From Caenibius tardaugens NBRC 16725 (GTDB lineage Bacteria; Pseudomonadota; Alphaproteobacteria; Sphingomonadales; Sphingomonadaceae): 64,000 nucleotides of DNA. Below are positions 42,944 through 52,465 of this stretch, in pieces. The notes beneath the pieces were generated by a model. The model was not told where the DNA came from, did no database searches, and was given only the letters and a program-made list of their open reading frames with translations. Every line of letters starts with the position of its first letter. The first letter of the stretch is position 1. The DNA lies in the NCBI RefSeq assembly GCF_003860345.1, contig NZ_CP034179.1:2836001-2900000 (forward strand), given 5' to 3'. The position numbers and the translations under genes are program-made.

Positions 42944-44085
42944 TCCACCCCCAGAATGCTGACGGCGCAGCCCGTGGGGTAGCCGCCGATATTGTGGCTG
43001 AGGGCAAGCTTCGCATTCGAAACCTGCCGGGCCCCGGCTTCACCCCGCAATTGCAGGACATTCTCCACGATCATGCGCGCGCCGGTGGCCCCGGTGGGAT
43101 GGCCGAAACTTTTCAGGCCGCCATCGGTGTTGACCGGCAATTCCCCACCCAGCGCAAACGTGCCGCTGGCGATATGTTCCTTCGCCGCACCCTTGGGGAT
43201 GAACCCGAGATCTTCGTAGGACAGCAGTTCTGTCAGCGTGAAGCAGTCATGCAATTGCGCCACGTCGATCTGGCGGAAAGGATCGTCGATCCCGGCCATG
43301 CGATAGGCATCGCGCGCGGCGCTTTCCGTCGCTTTCCAGCGCAGAAAATCGTGATCGGGATCGGTATGCGGATTGGGTGAACAGTGCGAAGTGATCGCCT
43401 TGACCAGCACCGGCTGTTTCGGGTGATTGCGGGCAAGATCTGCGCGGGTAACGATGACGGCGGCCGCCCCATCGGTCTGCGCGGCGCAATCGTAAAGGCC
43501 AAAGGGCCAGGAAATCATGCGGGCGGACAGGACGTCCTCCACCGTGATTTCCTTCTTCAGAAACGATTTTGGCGCCAGTGTACCGTTATGGTGATTTTTT
43601 ACTGCAATTTGTGCCAAATCTTCGCGGCTCGCACCAAACTTCGCGAAATAGGGTGCGGCAGCCAGCGCGAACCACCCGGCGGGCGTGGCGGGAATATCGC
43701 GAACCCCACGGAAGGTGACAGGCGGGCCGGATACCCCACGATCCTTCGGCTTGTCGTAACCTACCGCCAGAACCGTGTCATAGACACCGGCGGCCACCGC
43801 CATGATCGCCGCACGGACGACTTCTGTCCCGGTGGCGCAGTAATTGTAGACCGATGTCAGCGGCTTGTAGAGTTTGAGCGCTTCGGAAACGTCCACCGGG
43901 CCCATCGCGGAATAAAGCGATCCGCAGTAAATCGCGTCGATCTGGCGGTTGGCATCCTCGATCCCGGCGTCGGCATAGGCTTCGAAGGCCGCATCGACGA
44001 TCATGTCTTCGGCGCTGCCGGTCCAGTTTTCCATAAAATGGGAACAACCCACGCCGACAATCGCGGCCTTGTCCTTCAGGCTCAT
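42940..44085 (-). CDS. Thiolase (acetyl-CoA acetyltransferase type, active-site Cys present)
   Basis: 381-residue thiolase-fold enzyme with the catalytic cysteine in VYNYCATGTEV near residue 83, the HDCFTLTELL motif and the SFGHPTGATGARM end motif, so it looks catalytically complete, unlike its neighbour at 39832. It would carry out thiolytic cleavage or SCP2-type thiolysis of a 3-oxoacyl-CoA. It is 4 bases overlapping with the HMGS-DUF35 fusion and with the ECH gene, in the same operon. Confidence 0.85.
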   Translation of the reverse strand: MSLKDKAAIVGVGCSHFMENWTGSAEDMIVDAAFEAYADAGIEDANRQIDAIYCGSLYSAMGPVDVSEALKLYKPLTSVYNYCATGTEVVRAAIMAVAAGVYDTVLAVGYDKPKDRGVSGPPVTFRGVRDIPATPAGWFALAAAPYFAKFGASREDLAQIAVKNHHNGTLAPKSFLKKEITVEDVLSARMISWPFGLYDCAAQTDGAAAVIVTRADLARNHPKQPVLVKAITSHCSPNPHTDPDHDFLRWKATESAARDAYRMAGIDDPFRQIDVAQLHDCFTLTELLSYEDLGFIPKGAAKEHIASGTFALGGELPVNTDGGLKSFGHPTGATGARMIVENVLQLRGEAGARQVSNAKLALSHNIGGYPTGCAVSILGVE

Positions 44086-45473
44086 CGCGCGTTCCTTTCC
44101 GGCAGTGCTTTCCAGAAATAATTGGGCCGCTGTCCGGCATCGTGAATGCGGCGGAACGCGAAACGCAGCGGCATGCCCGGTTGTGGGCCCTCTTTGGACA
44201 GGCCTGCCACCTGCATGTAGATGCGCGGGCCGTTATCGACCTGCACGATGCCGACAGCGGTGGGCGGCGTGGGCGACGGGAAGAACGCATCGAGCGTATA
44301 GGTCACCAGCGATGCGCCGCGTTCGGCAAAATCCTCGGGTGCGAAGGCGTCTTTCGTGCCGCAGCGGATGCACACCCGTTGTTTGGGGAATTGCGGTTCG
44401 CCGCAACGGCACCGCTGGCCCTGAAGGCGCAGGTCTTCTGCCCGTTCGCGAAAATGGATCGTGGCGGAAATGCCCTGATCGTCGGCTGCGGGATATTCCG
44501 TCGCATCCAGTTTGCGCGCGCGGCGATAGGCCGCCAGCGAAGCGACAGGGATACGATCGGCCAGCGCATCGGCCACCGCGCGCGAGGCGCGCGGGTGATC
44601 GACAGTGAACAGTAGCGCTTCCGCGCCATCACCATGCGCGATCAGAGCGATTTCCTGCCCCATATCGGCATTATCGAGCGCGGCGGCGAGCAGCAATGGC
44701 GCATGGGCGGCCCCGCAATAGCCCACCGTATCAAACAGGCCGGGGGCAAGGGTTGCGGGCTCTGCTTTCAACGCTTTGCCGAGGCTGCCCTGCGCGCGCC
44801 TGTTGGGGGCGCTGGTTGCCCAGAGACGGCTTGTACCATCGGCGACGTCAGGCAGTTTTGCGGCCACTGCCGCAGAGGGTTCGAGAAAGCCGTATTGGGT
44901 GGTGAAGCGATCTTCCCAGCTATGGGTGAAACGATCGCCCGCACGGCGCCATGTGTCGACGATTTCCTCTGCATGAGACGCATGTCCCGTTAAACGGGCG
45001 ACGACCCCGTCGCTGCCAATCAGGAAAGCGACGGCGGCGTCGCCGCCGCTACGTTCCAGTTCGGAACCCGACGCACCCATACGGCTGTCGGCGATCACGA
45101 CCAGCGCCTGGCGCGCACGGCCCGAACGGACGGCATCGTCAGCCAGAAGCAGGGCCTGTGCCCCGCCACGCAGCGAATGGCCAATATCGGCTGTGCGGAC
45201 CTCTTTGGGCAGACCCAGCACCGTTGCGATCAGCGCCGCCCCTTGCTTTTCCGCGAAAGCATGGGTGGTGCTGGCGAAGATTAGCAGGTCAATCGTATCG
45301 CGCGCGCGATCTTTCAGGCAATTGCGCGCGGCGTCCACCGCCATGGTCACGCTGTCTTCATCGGCCCAGGCGATCGCGCGTTCGGGCCCGCCTTCCACCT
45401 TGCGGTTGGCAAGCAGCGCGACAGGCAGGCGGTGGACGGCGATATAGGCACCCCAGTCGACAATACCCGTCAT
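44082..45473 (-). CDS. HMG-CoA-synthase-like domain fused to DUF35/OB-fold, Cys-less
   Basis: 463 residues from the ATG at 45473, with an AGGAGG site upstream and 1 base after the SDR stop. Residues 1-320 are a thiolase/HMG-CoA-synthase-like fold (VVIADSRMGASGSELERSGG, TVGYCGAAHAPLL). Residues about 345-463 are a DUF35 unit with zinc-ribbon cysteines C355, C357, C368 and C371. Where HMG-CoA synthase has its cysteine (NACYGG), the sequence is GHSLRGGAQAL, so the nucleophile is missing. It could be another lyase/aldolase or a partner-binding protein. Confidence 0.8.
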   Translation of the reverse strand: MTGIVDWGAYIAVHRLPVALLANRKVEGGPERAIAWADEDSVTMAVDAARNCLKDRARDTIDLLIFASTTHAFAEKQGAALIATVLGLPKEVRTADIGHSLRGGAQALLLADDAVRSGRARQALVVIADSRMGASGSELERSGGDAAVAFLIGSDGVVARLTGHASHAEEIVDTWRRAGDRFTHSWEDRFTTQYGFLEPSAAVAAKLPDVADGTSRLWATSAPNRRAQGSLGKALKAEPATLAPGLFDTVGYCGAAHAPLLLAAALDNADMGQEIALIAHGDGAEALLFTVDHPRASRAVADALADRIPVASLAAYRRARKLDATEYPAADDQGISATIHFRERAEDLRLQGQRCRCGEPQFPKQRVCIRCGTKDAFAPEDFAERGASLVTYTLDAFFPSPTPPTAVGIVQVDNGPRIYMQVAGLSKEGPQPGMPLRFAFRRIHDAGQRPNYFWKALPERNAR

Positions 45474-45474
45474 C

Positions 45475-46374
45475 TCAACCCTCCTGCGTGGAAGGCGGAT
45501 AGACCCCGCCGTGGAAGGGGTAGGGTTTGCCGAGAATGCCGAACGCGCCGAATTGTCCGGGCATCTGCGTCTGGAAATGGCGGCGGATGCTTTCCACATC
45601 CCACCCGCCCGGCTGGACCAGAGTCTTGCCGTAATGCGGCTGCACCATGTGCGACAGGCGTTCGCCGCCCGTGCCGAATATCTGGCCCGAGACGTTGGCG
45701 GCTTCATCGCTGCAGAGATAGACCACGGCGGGTCCGTTCCGTGACGGGTCGAAGTCCTGACCGGGCTTGCCGTCGGCATCGCGATAGGTTTTCGACATGG
45801 CCGTGGTGCCCAGCGGGCCGATGGCATTCACCCGAATGCCGTAACGGGCCAGTTCCAGCGCCCAAGTGTAGGTCATCGATGCGATGGCCCCTTTGGCGGC
45901 GGAATAGGCGGTTTGCCCGAAGCTGCCGAAGTGCCCACCAGAGGTCGTGTTGATGATCGCGCCGCCGGAACCCTGCGCAACCATCGACCGGGCCGCAGCC
46001 TGCGTGCACCAGAAGGTCCCTTTGACATGGACCGTCAGGATGGCATCGAGATCGTCATCCGTCATTTTCAGCAAGGTCTTGTCGCGCAGGTTGCCCGCGT
46101 TGTTGACGAGAATCCGCACGCTTCCGAACGCGGCCCGGCAGGCTTCTACCAGCGCTTCGGCGCCTTCGCGCGTGCCGATGTTGTGCGTCGATACCAATGC
46201 CGTGCCACCCGCCGCGGTCACTTCGTCGGCCAATGCGGCGGCGGCTTCGCCATTGATGTCGTTGATCACCACGGGCGCCCCGGCGGCGGCGAGATGCAGC
46301 ACATGCCCTCTGCCGATGCCCCCAGCAGCGCCGGTGACAATGGCGGGACGGCCTTCGAGAAGTGCTGTGCTCAT
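45475..46374 (-). CDS. Short-chain dehydrogenase/reductase, beta-hydroxyacyl-CoA type
   Basis: 299 residues from the ATG at 46374. TGAAGGIGRGHVLHLAAAGA is the cofactor motif, NNAGNLRDKTLLKMTDDDLD and TSGGHFGSFGQTAYSAAKGA carry the asparagine and Ser/Tyr/Lys residues. This pattern is close to the dehydrogenase domain of peroxisomal multifunctional enzyme 2, which oxidises beta-hydroxyacyl-CoAs of bile-acid side chains. It overlaps the acyl-CoA dehydrogenase stop by 4 bases and leads into the fusion gene. Confidence 0.87.
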   Translation of the reverse strand: MSTALLEGRPAIVTGAAGGIGRGHVLHLAAAGAPVVINDINGEAAAALADEVTAAGGTALVSTHNIGTREGAEALVEACRAAFGSVRILVNNAGNLRDKTLLKMTDDDLDAILTVHVKGTFWCTQAAARSMVAQGSGGAIINTTSGGHFGSFGQTAYSAAKGAIASMTYTWALELARYGIRVNAIGPLGTTAMSKTYRDADGKPGQDFDPSRNGPAVVYLCSDEAANVSGQIFGTGGERLSHMVQPHYGKTLVQPGGWDVESIRRHFQTQMPGQFGAFGILGKPYPFHGGVYPPSTQEG

Positions 46375-47492
46375 GCTTCCAAAACCTTGTGCGTGCCGGA
46401 AATCAGCGCCTCGCCTGCGCGTTCCTGCAGGTCCAGCGGATCGCCGTACATGAGTTGCAAGTGCTTTGCCCGGCGGTAGTAAAGCTGCGGGTCCGCCTCC
46501 AGCGTGAAGCCGATCCCGCCATGGATCTGGATGGCAAGCGCGGAAACATCGCGATAGACCTGACAGGCTTTCATCTTGGCAAGATCGGCCCATGTCTTGG
46601 CCGGTTCGCCATAATCGGTGGCCGCCGCCGCGCGATAGACGAGCATGCGTGCGCCTTCGACATTGACGGCGGCATCGGCCAGATAATGCGCAATCGACTG
46701 GAATGCGCCGATCGGTTGGCCGAACTGCTGGCGTGTGCAGGCATAGTCGCGGGTGATCTCCAGCGCCTTTTCCGCGCCGCCGACAGCCTGCGCGGCGATG
46801 GCGATTTTCATGGCGGTTTGCGCCTGTTCCCACGCCGCCGTGGCCGCATCACCCCTTGCGATAGTCGCCAGTACCGGTGTCTGGACGAAAGTGACGTTGG
46901 CCATGGAAAGATCGGCCATATTGGGCAGATCGACGCGCTCGATCCCCGCGGCATCGCGTGCGACAAGGCACCATGCGTTCTGCCCCGCCGTGTCGCTGGC
47001 CAGCACGATCAGATAATCGACCATATCAGCATCGGCCACCAGCACTTTGGTGCCGTCAAGCGTGCCCCCGTCCGAAAGCTGTGTGGCCCGTGCGTTATCC
47101 GGCAGCGGGCGCCCCTGTTCCTGCCATGCGCAGGAGGCGCGTTTTTCACCCGATGCGAGCTGCGGGAGAAGGGCCCGGACAGCCGCATCGTTGCTGTGGG
47201 CCAATATCCCCGAGGCCAGAACCGTGCTTTCGGCAAACAGCATGGGCACCAGCGCGCGGCCCAGTTCCATTTGCGTCACAACCATTTCGGTCAGGCCCAG
47301 CGACAAACCGCCCGCATTCTCGTCGATCAGGATACCGCCAAGGCCCATGGCGAACAGATCGTCGTAGATGGCGGAAACCGCGGCGGGATTCTGTTCGCAT
47401 GCCCTGACAGCGGAAGTAGGAAAGCGGTCGTCGCATAACGCCCGCACGGAGCGCTGCAGCGCGTCCTGCTCTTCCGATATGCTGAGGTCCAT
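46371..47492 (-). CDS. Acyl-CoA dehydrogenase, ChsE/FadE-type
   Basis: 373-residue FAD enzyme, first gene of the long leftward operon. DYACTRQQFGQPIGAFQSIA near residue 255 and QIHGGIGFTLEADPQLYYRR are family signatures. The short length and sequence fit subunits of heterotetrameric steroid acyl-CoA dehydrogenases. The second subunit could be the protein at 52466-53653, which is more canonical, though the two are in different operons. Promoter is expected in 47493-47609. Confidence 0.87.
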   Translation of the reverse strand: MDLSISEEQDALQRSVRALCDDRFPTSAVRACEQNPAAVSAIYDDLFAMGLGGILIDENAGGLSLGLTEMVVTQMELGRALVPMLFAESTVLASGILAHSNDAAVRALLPQLASGEKRASCAWQEQGRPLPDNARATQLSDGGTLDGTKVLVADADMVDYLIVLASDTAGQNAWCLVARDAAGIERVDLPNMADLSMANVTFVQTPVLATIARGDAATAAWEQAQTAMKIAIAAQAVGGAEKALEITRDYACTRQQFGQPIGAFQSIAHYLADAAVNVEGARMLVYRAAAATDYGEPAKTWADLAKMKACQVYRDVSALAIQIHGGIGFTLEADPQLYYRRAKHLQLMYGDPLDLQERAGEALISGTHKVLEA

Positions 47493-47609
47493 CCCGCTCT
47501 TCTCCCATCCGGTTGCGCGCCGGAGTTGCCATTAACGAAACTGTCGGTACCTATAAAATTTCTGTCTGTCCAGCCCTGTGTTCATGGCACAATCTGCTGG
47601 CCGGGTCTC

Positions 47610-47638
47610 TTGACTCCTAATAACAGTACCAATAGTAT
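47610..47638 (+). promoter_or_regulatory. Candidate sigma-70 promoter with embedded operator-like motif
   Basis: TTGACT at 47610-47615 and TAGTAT at 47633-47638, 17 bases apart, 28 bases before the extradiol gene start. The sequence ACCAATAGTA (47628-47637) overlaps the -10 and recurs before the TonB receptor gene at 54650-54659. On the other strand the ACAD gene starts at 47492, and TCGGTACC (47544-47551) lies in its leader. Confidence 0.55.
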
Positions 47639-47665
47639 CGAAAGTGCGTTTTTTGGGAGAGGTGC

Positions 47666-48598
47666 ATGGAAATTCTCGGTCTGGGCTATGTCGGGCTCGA
47701 TGTTCCGGATCCGGATGCATGGATCGCCTTCGCGTGTGATGTGCTGGGGTTTGATCCGGGGCGTGCGCCGGGCGGGGATGCCTATGTGCCCGGAGCCGGT
47801 GCCGACGGGCGGGGGGCGGATGGTGCTGCCTATTTCCGCGTCGATGAGTGGTCATGGCGCCTTGCTGTGCATCCCGCCGATGCCCCGGGGTTGCGCTATC
47901 TTGGGCTGGAGGTGGCCGGTCCGGTGCAGCTGGATACGGCTCTGGCGGAACTGAACGCCGCCGGATTTGCCGCGCGGCGGGGTGATGCCGCAGAATGTGC
48001 GGCGCGGGCGGTGACCGGGATCGGCTTTGTTACCGATCCGGGCGGCCATGCGGTCGAACTGTTTTATGGCCCGCTGGTGACGACCGGATATCGCAATGCG
48101 CGCGGCATGCAGTTTGTTACGGGCGCGCTGGGCATGGGGCACATCAATCTGTTCGCCAGCAATTATGAAGCCAGCGCAGATTTCTATACGCGCCTGCTCG
48201 GGTTCCGGCTGACTGACTATTACCATGTCGGACCGGATCAGACGGTGAATTTCTTCCACGTCAACCCGCGCCACCACACAGTCGGGATCATGAAAGTCGC
48301 CCCGTTCGACGGGGTACACCATGTGATGTTCGAACTGACCGAACTGGACATGGTGGGGCAGGCTTATGACCGAGTTATGGATGCGGGGTGCAAGATCACC
48401 GCTTCGCTGGGGCGCCATTCGAATGACCGGATTCTGTCTTTCTACGTGGAATCGCCTTCGGGTGTGGAAGTGGAAATCGGCTGGGGCGCGATGACCGTCG
48501 GGCCGGACTGGACCCCGACCTATCGCGGGCCGGGCGATATCTGGGGCCACCGTGGCCTTACGGCGGAAAGCATCGAGGAAACGGGACGGAGGGCGTAA
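47666..48598 (+). CDS. Extradiol ring-cleavage dioxygenase, two-domain VOC (BphC/OecC/EdcB-like)
   Basis: 310-residue type I extradiol dioxygenase; Fe(II) ligands H159 (LGMGHINLFASN), H219 (GVHHVMFELTEL) and E270 (SPSGVEVEIGWG). Its neighbours (small VOC, IFOR-like enzyme, acyl-CoA dehydrogenase, MaoC pair, TonB receptor) resemble the estrogen-degradation genes in which a 4-hydroxyestrone 4,5-dioxygenase opens ring A. The ATG at 47666 follows a GGGAGAGG site. Substrate is inferred; another catechol is possible. Confidence 0.88.
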   Translation: MEILGLGYVGLDVPDPDAWIAFACDVLGFDPGRAPGGDAYVPGAGADGRGADGAAYFRVDEWSWRLAVHPADAPGLRYLGLEVAGPVQLDTALAELNAAGFAARRGDAAECAARAVTGIGFVTDPGGHAVELFYGPLVTTGYRNARGMQFVTGALGMGHINLFASNYEASADFYTRLLGFRLTDYYHVGPDQTVNFFHVNPRHHTVGIMKVAPFDGVHHVMFELTELDMVGQAYDRVMDAGCKITASLGRHSNDRILSFYVESPSGVEVEIGWGAMTVGPDWTPTYRGPGDIWGHRGLTAESIEETGRRA

Positions 48599-49005
48599 TG
48601 GCTGCACAACTGACACTGCCGCATATCGATGTCGGGATCGTGACCAACGATCGCGCAGCGGGTCTGGCATTCTGGAACGGGTTGCTCGGTTTCCCGGTCG
48701 AAGGCGAAGTGAGCTTTCCGGGATTGACGATAGTCCGCCTGAAAGTGGGCGATGCGATCCTGCGTCTGTGCATCCCCGATGCCGAGGTGCAGCGCAAGGC
48801 AGACAAGGGCGCTTTCGATGCGGAAACGGGCCTACGGTACCTTACGTTGGCGATTGCCAATCTTGATACGGTGATCGCTGCGGCCCGTGCTGCGGGGTAT
48901 CCGATCCCGGTCGAACCGCGTGAAATCCGTCCGGGTGTGCGGGCGGCGCAGATACAGGACGGTCAGGGTGTGACTGTCGAACTGATGGAAACGGCCGCCG
49001 CATGA
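48598..49005 (+). CDS. Small single-domain VOC (glyoxalase/methylmalonyl-CoA-epimerase-like) protein
   Basis: 135 residues: HIDVGIVTNDRAAGLAFWNG at the N-terminus and VRAAQIQDGQGVTVELMETA at the end. A metal ligand candidate is the first His and the last Glu. It overlaps both the extradiol gene (shared base) and the IFOR-like gene (4 bases). It might isomerise or epimerise the ring-cleavage product before decarboxylation; that is inference from position. Confidence 0.8.
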   Translation: MAAQLTLPHIDVGIVTNDRAAGLAFWNGLLGFPVEGEVSFPGLTIVRLKVGDAILRLCIPDAEVQRKADKGAFDAETGLRYLTLAIANLDTVIAAARAAGYPIPVEPREIRPGVRAAQIQDGQGVTVELMETAAA

Positions 49006-52000
49006 CGTTTTCTCTCGACGATAAATATCGCGCGACCAGCGGCCACGTGTACCTGACGGGTAATCAGGCGCTGGTGCGGTTGCCGATGATGCAGGCGATG
49101 CGGGATCGGGCGGCTGGGTTGAACACCGCCGGGTTCATATCCGGCTATCGTGGATCGCCGCTGGGTATCTACGATCTCGCCCTGTGGCAGGCGCGCACAT
49201 TTCTCGACGAGCATAACATCCGCTTTCAACCCGGCGTGAACGAGGATCTGGCGGCCACCGCCGTCTGGGGCACGCAGCAGACCGGATTGATCGGCAAGGC
49301 GAAGTACGACGGCGTTTTTGCCCTGTGGTACGGCAAGGGGCCGGGGGTCGACCGGTCGGGCGACCCGCTCAAGCATGGCAGTTTCGCAGGGGCGGCGAAG
49401 AACGGCGGCGTGCTGGTGCTGTGCGGCGATGACCACGCGGCCCGTTCGTCCACCGTTGCGCACCAGAGCGATCATGCCCTGATCCATTTTGGCATGCCGG
49501 TGTTCAATCCGGCGCATATCCAGGATTTCCTCGACCTCGGTCTCGCCGGTCTGGCGATGTCGCGTTATTCCGGCGCATGGGTCGGCTTCAAATGCATTAC
49601 CGATACGATTGAATCGTCGTCGCGCGTGGATATTTCGATGGCGCGGCTGCAGTTCCGCGTGCCCGATGATTATGCGCTTCCGCCCGGTGGCCTCAATATC
49701 CAGCTCGGCGTTCTGCCGATCATGGCCGAAGCCCGGCAGATGGATCACCGGCTGGACGCGGCGAAGGCCTTCGCGCGCGCCAACGGCATCGACAAGGTCA
49801 TTCTGGGCGGGCGCGGACGGCGGCGTCTCGGCATTGTCACCACGGGCAAGGCCACGCTCGACGTGCTGGAGGCGCTCGACGCACTGGGGCTCGATCCGGC
49901 CCGCGCCGAAGCGGCCGGGATCGGCGTCTACAAGGTGGGGATGAGCTGGCCGGTCGAACCCGAAGGGATCAAGGCCTTTGCCGATGGCTGCGACGAACTG
50001 CTGGTGATCGAGGAAAAGCGCCCGGTCATCGAGGAACAACTGGCGCATATCCTCTATAACCTGCCTGCGGATCGCCGCCCGGTACTGACGGGCAAACGCG
50101 ATCTGTCCGGTGCGCCGCTGCTGTCGCAGGTTGGCGAACTGGCCCCTGCCAGCGTGATGCAGGCCCTGCGCAGCCGATTGCTGGCGCACAATCCGGGCGA
50201 GGAATTGCAGCGGGCACTGGCCAGCAACGAACCCGAAGTGGCCGCCGCCGAAGTGACTGCCGCAGCCGCCGGGCTGGTACGCATGCCCAGTTTTTGCGCC
50301 GGATGCCCGCACAACACATCGACCCGCGTGCCGGATGGTTCTGTCGCTATGGGCGGCATCGGATGCCATGGTCTCGCGACATGGTTGCCCGATCGGCATA
50401 CGATCACGCTCTATCATATGGGCGGCGAAGGCGCGGCGTGGATCGGCCAGGCGCCGTTCGTGGAAACGGATCATATCTTCCAGAATCTGGGAGATGGCAC
50501 CTATTTCCATTCGGGCCTGCTGGCGATCCGCGCCTGTGTCACCTCGGGCGTCAATATCACTTACAAAATCCTGCTGAACGGTGCGATCGCGATGACCGGC
50601 GGCCAGCCGATCGAGGGAGAATCCTTCGATGGCAGCGTATCCGCGCCGCATGTCGCCGCACAGTTGCACGCTGAAGGTGTGAAGAAGATCGCGGTTGTGG
50701 CCGACGATCCATCACGCCACGATCCGGCCGATTTTCCGCCGGGGGTGACGTTCCATCAGCGCGATACACTGGACGACGTGCAGCGCATGATGCGCGATAT
50801 TCCGGGCGTTACCGGGATCATTTACGATCAGGCCTGTGCGACGGAACGCCGCCGCCTGCGCAAACGCGGCAAGGTCGCGGATGTCGACAAACGTATGTTC
50901 ATTCACAGCGATGTCTGTGAAGGATGCGGCGATTGCGGCATCCAGTCCAATTGTGTCGCCATCGAACCGGAAGAAACCGCATTCGGTCGCAAACGGCGGA
51001 TCAACCAGTCGGTCTGCAACAAGGATTTCAGCTGCGTCAAAGGGCTGTGTCCCAGCTTTATTATGGTCGAAGGCGGCACCTTGCGCAAGGCAGCACCGGG
51101 CAGGCTCGATGCGATCACCGGGGACGTGGAACTGCCCTTGCCGGTCCTTCCCGTTATTACGGGGACGCACAGCACCGTGGTTGCCGGGATCGGCGGCAAT
51201 GGGGTGGTCACTGTCGGCGCGATCCTGGGCGTGGCGGCCCATATCGATGGACTGGGCGTTACCGTGCTCGACCTTTCCGGTCTGGCCCAACGCAACGGCC
51301 CGGTGACGAGCCATATCCGGCTGACGCATGGCGCCTCCACTGGCCATGTCGCGCGCATTCCCGAAGGGCGCGCCGATGTGGTGATCGGCTGCGACCTGGT
51401 GGTTGCGGCCAGCGCCGAAAGCCTTTCGAAAATGGCGCGCGGTCGCACGCAGGTGATGTTCAACCGCTTCGTCGCGCCGACATCCTCGTTTGCGACCAAT
51501 CCCGATCTGGATTTCAGTGCCGACCGGCTGGCTGACGTGGTTGCCGCGAAAGTGGGCGAAGCGGCGCTGAGCGGGATCGACGCAACCCGGATTGCCGTTG
51601 CGCAACTGGGGGATGCGATTGGTGCGAACATGCTGCTGGTCGGCCATGCGTGGCAGAAGGGGCTGATCCCCCTGTCGCTGGACGCGCTGGAGCAGGCGAT
51701 CCGCCTGAACGGGGCGGCAGTCGACCTCAATCTGACGGCTTTTCGCCTCGGGCGGATCGCCGCGGTTGATCCCGACGCGCCGCTGCGCTGGGTTTCGGAC
51801 CAGCCGATAGAGGAACAGACCCGCACGCTCGACCAGATCAGACAGGATTGGGCCGACCTCCTGACCGCGTTCGATGGTGCTGCCTTGGCCAACCGTTACG
51901 GGGCGCTGGTCCATCGTGTGGCCAATGCGGAACAGCAGATCACCGGCGGCAGCGACGTGCTGACCCCGGCCGTGGCGCGCGCCTATGCAAAGACGCTCTA

Positions 52001-52457
52001 TTACAAGGATGAATACGAAGTTGCCCGGCTGTTCAGCGATGGATCGTTGCAGCGCAAGCTGGCCGAGACATTCGAGGGCGATTTCAAAATTCGTTACAAC
52101 CTTGCCCCGCCGATCCTGTCGCGGCGCGGACCAGACGGGCGGGAGACCAAGCGCACATTCGGTGCATGGATGGGGGGCGTCTATCCTGTGCTCGCGAAAA
52201 TGAAGGGCCTGCGCGGGACGGCGTTCGATATCTTCGGACGCAACCGCCATCGCCGCATGGAACGCGAACTGGGGCACGAGTACGAGGCGCTGATCGATCG
52301 GCTGCTTGCCCGTGCAACGCCTGCCAATATCGCGACATTGGCCGAAATCGCCGCCGCTTATGAAGGCGTGAAAGGCTATGGGGTGGTCAAGGAAACCAAA
52401 CTGGAACAGGTTCGCAAACAGGTGGCCGATGCCCTTGCCGAACTCGAAGCCGCATAG
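49002..52457 (+). CDS. Indolepyruvate ferredoxin oxidoreductase-like enzyme (EdcC-like)
   Basis: 1151-residue fused 2-oxoacid:acceptor oxidoreductase. In order: an N-terminal TPP domain (residues about 1-420, GNQALVRLPMMQAMRDR start), a second TPP domain with GDGTYFHSG and NGAIAMTGGQPIEG near 525, a cluster-binding region CEGCGDCGIQSNC near 640 plus CNKDFSCVKGLC, and a gamma domain (GIGGNGVVTVGAILG near 725). It would decarboxylate a 2-oxo acid to an acyl-CoA with ferredoxin. A similar enzyme (EdcC) is needed for estradiol growth in N. tardaugens. It is coupled to flanking genes (4-base and 8-base spacing). Confidence 0.88.
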   Translation: MTFSLDDKYRATSGHVYLTGNQALVRLPMMQAMRDRAAGLNTAGFISGYRGSPLGIYDLALWQARTFLDEHNIRFQPGVNEDLAATAVWGTQQTGLIGKAKYDGVFALWYGKGPGVDRSGDPLKHGSFAGAAKNGGVLVLCGDDHAARSSTVAHQSDHALIHFGMPVFNPAHIQDFLDLGLAGLAMSRYSGAWVGFKCITDTIESSSRVDISMARLQFRVPDDYALPPGGLNIQLGVLPIMAEARQMDHRLDAAKAFARANGIDKVILGGRGRRRLGIVTTGKATLDVLEALDALGLDPARAEAAGIGVYKVGMSWPVEPEGIKAFADGCDELLVIEEKRPVIEEQLAHILYNLPADRRPVLTGKRDLSGAPLLSQVGELAPASVMQALRSRLLAHNPGEELQRALASNEPEVAAAEVTAAAAGLVRMPSFCAGCPHNTSTRVPDGSVAMGGIGCHGLATWLPDRHTITLYHMGGEGAAWIGQAPFVETDHIFQNLGDGTYFHSGLLAIRACVTSGVNITYKILLNGAIAMTGGQPIEGESFDGSVSAPHVAAQLHAEGVKKIAVVADDPSRHDPADFPPGVTFHQRDTLDDVQRMMRDIPGVTGIIYDQACATERRRLRKRGKVADVDKRMFIHSDVCEGCGDCGIQSNCVAIEPEETAFGRKRRINQSVCNKDFSCVKGLCPSFIMVEGGTLRKAAPGRLDAITGDVELPLPVLPVITGTHSTVVAGIGGNGVVTVGAILGVAAHIDGLGVTVLDLSGLAQRNGPVTSHIRLTHGASTGHVARIPEGRADVVIGCDLVVAASAESLSKMARGRTQVMFNRFVAPTSSFATNPDLDFSADRLADVVAAKVGEAALSGIDATRIAVAQLGDAIGANMLLVGHAWQKGLIPLSLDALEQAIRLNGAAVDLNLTAFRLGRIAAVDPDAPLRWVSDQPIEEQTRTLDQIRQDWADLLTAFDGAALANRYGALVHRVANAEQQITGGSDVLTPAVARAYAKTLYYKDEYEVARLFSDGSLQRKLAETFEGDFKIRYNLAPPILSRRGPDGRETKRTFGAWMGGVYPVLAKMKGLRGTAFDIFGRNRHRRMERELGHEYEALIDRLLARATPANIATLAEIAAAYEGVKGYGVVKETKLEQVRKQVADALAELEAA

Positions 52458-52465
52458 GAACGGAT

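Noticed and set aside
50712-52277. 521-codon open frame antisense to the IFOR-like gene
   Set aside because: Shadow frame; the sense product has ordered TPP and iron-sulfur motifs.
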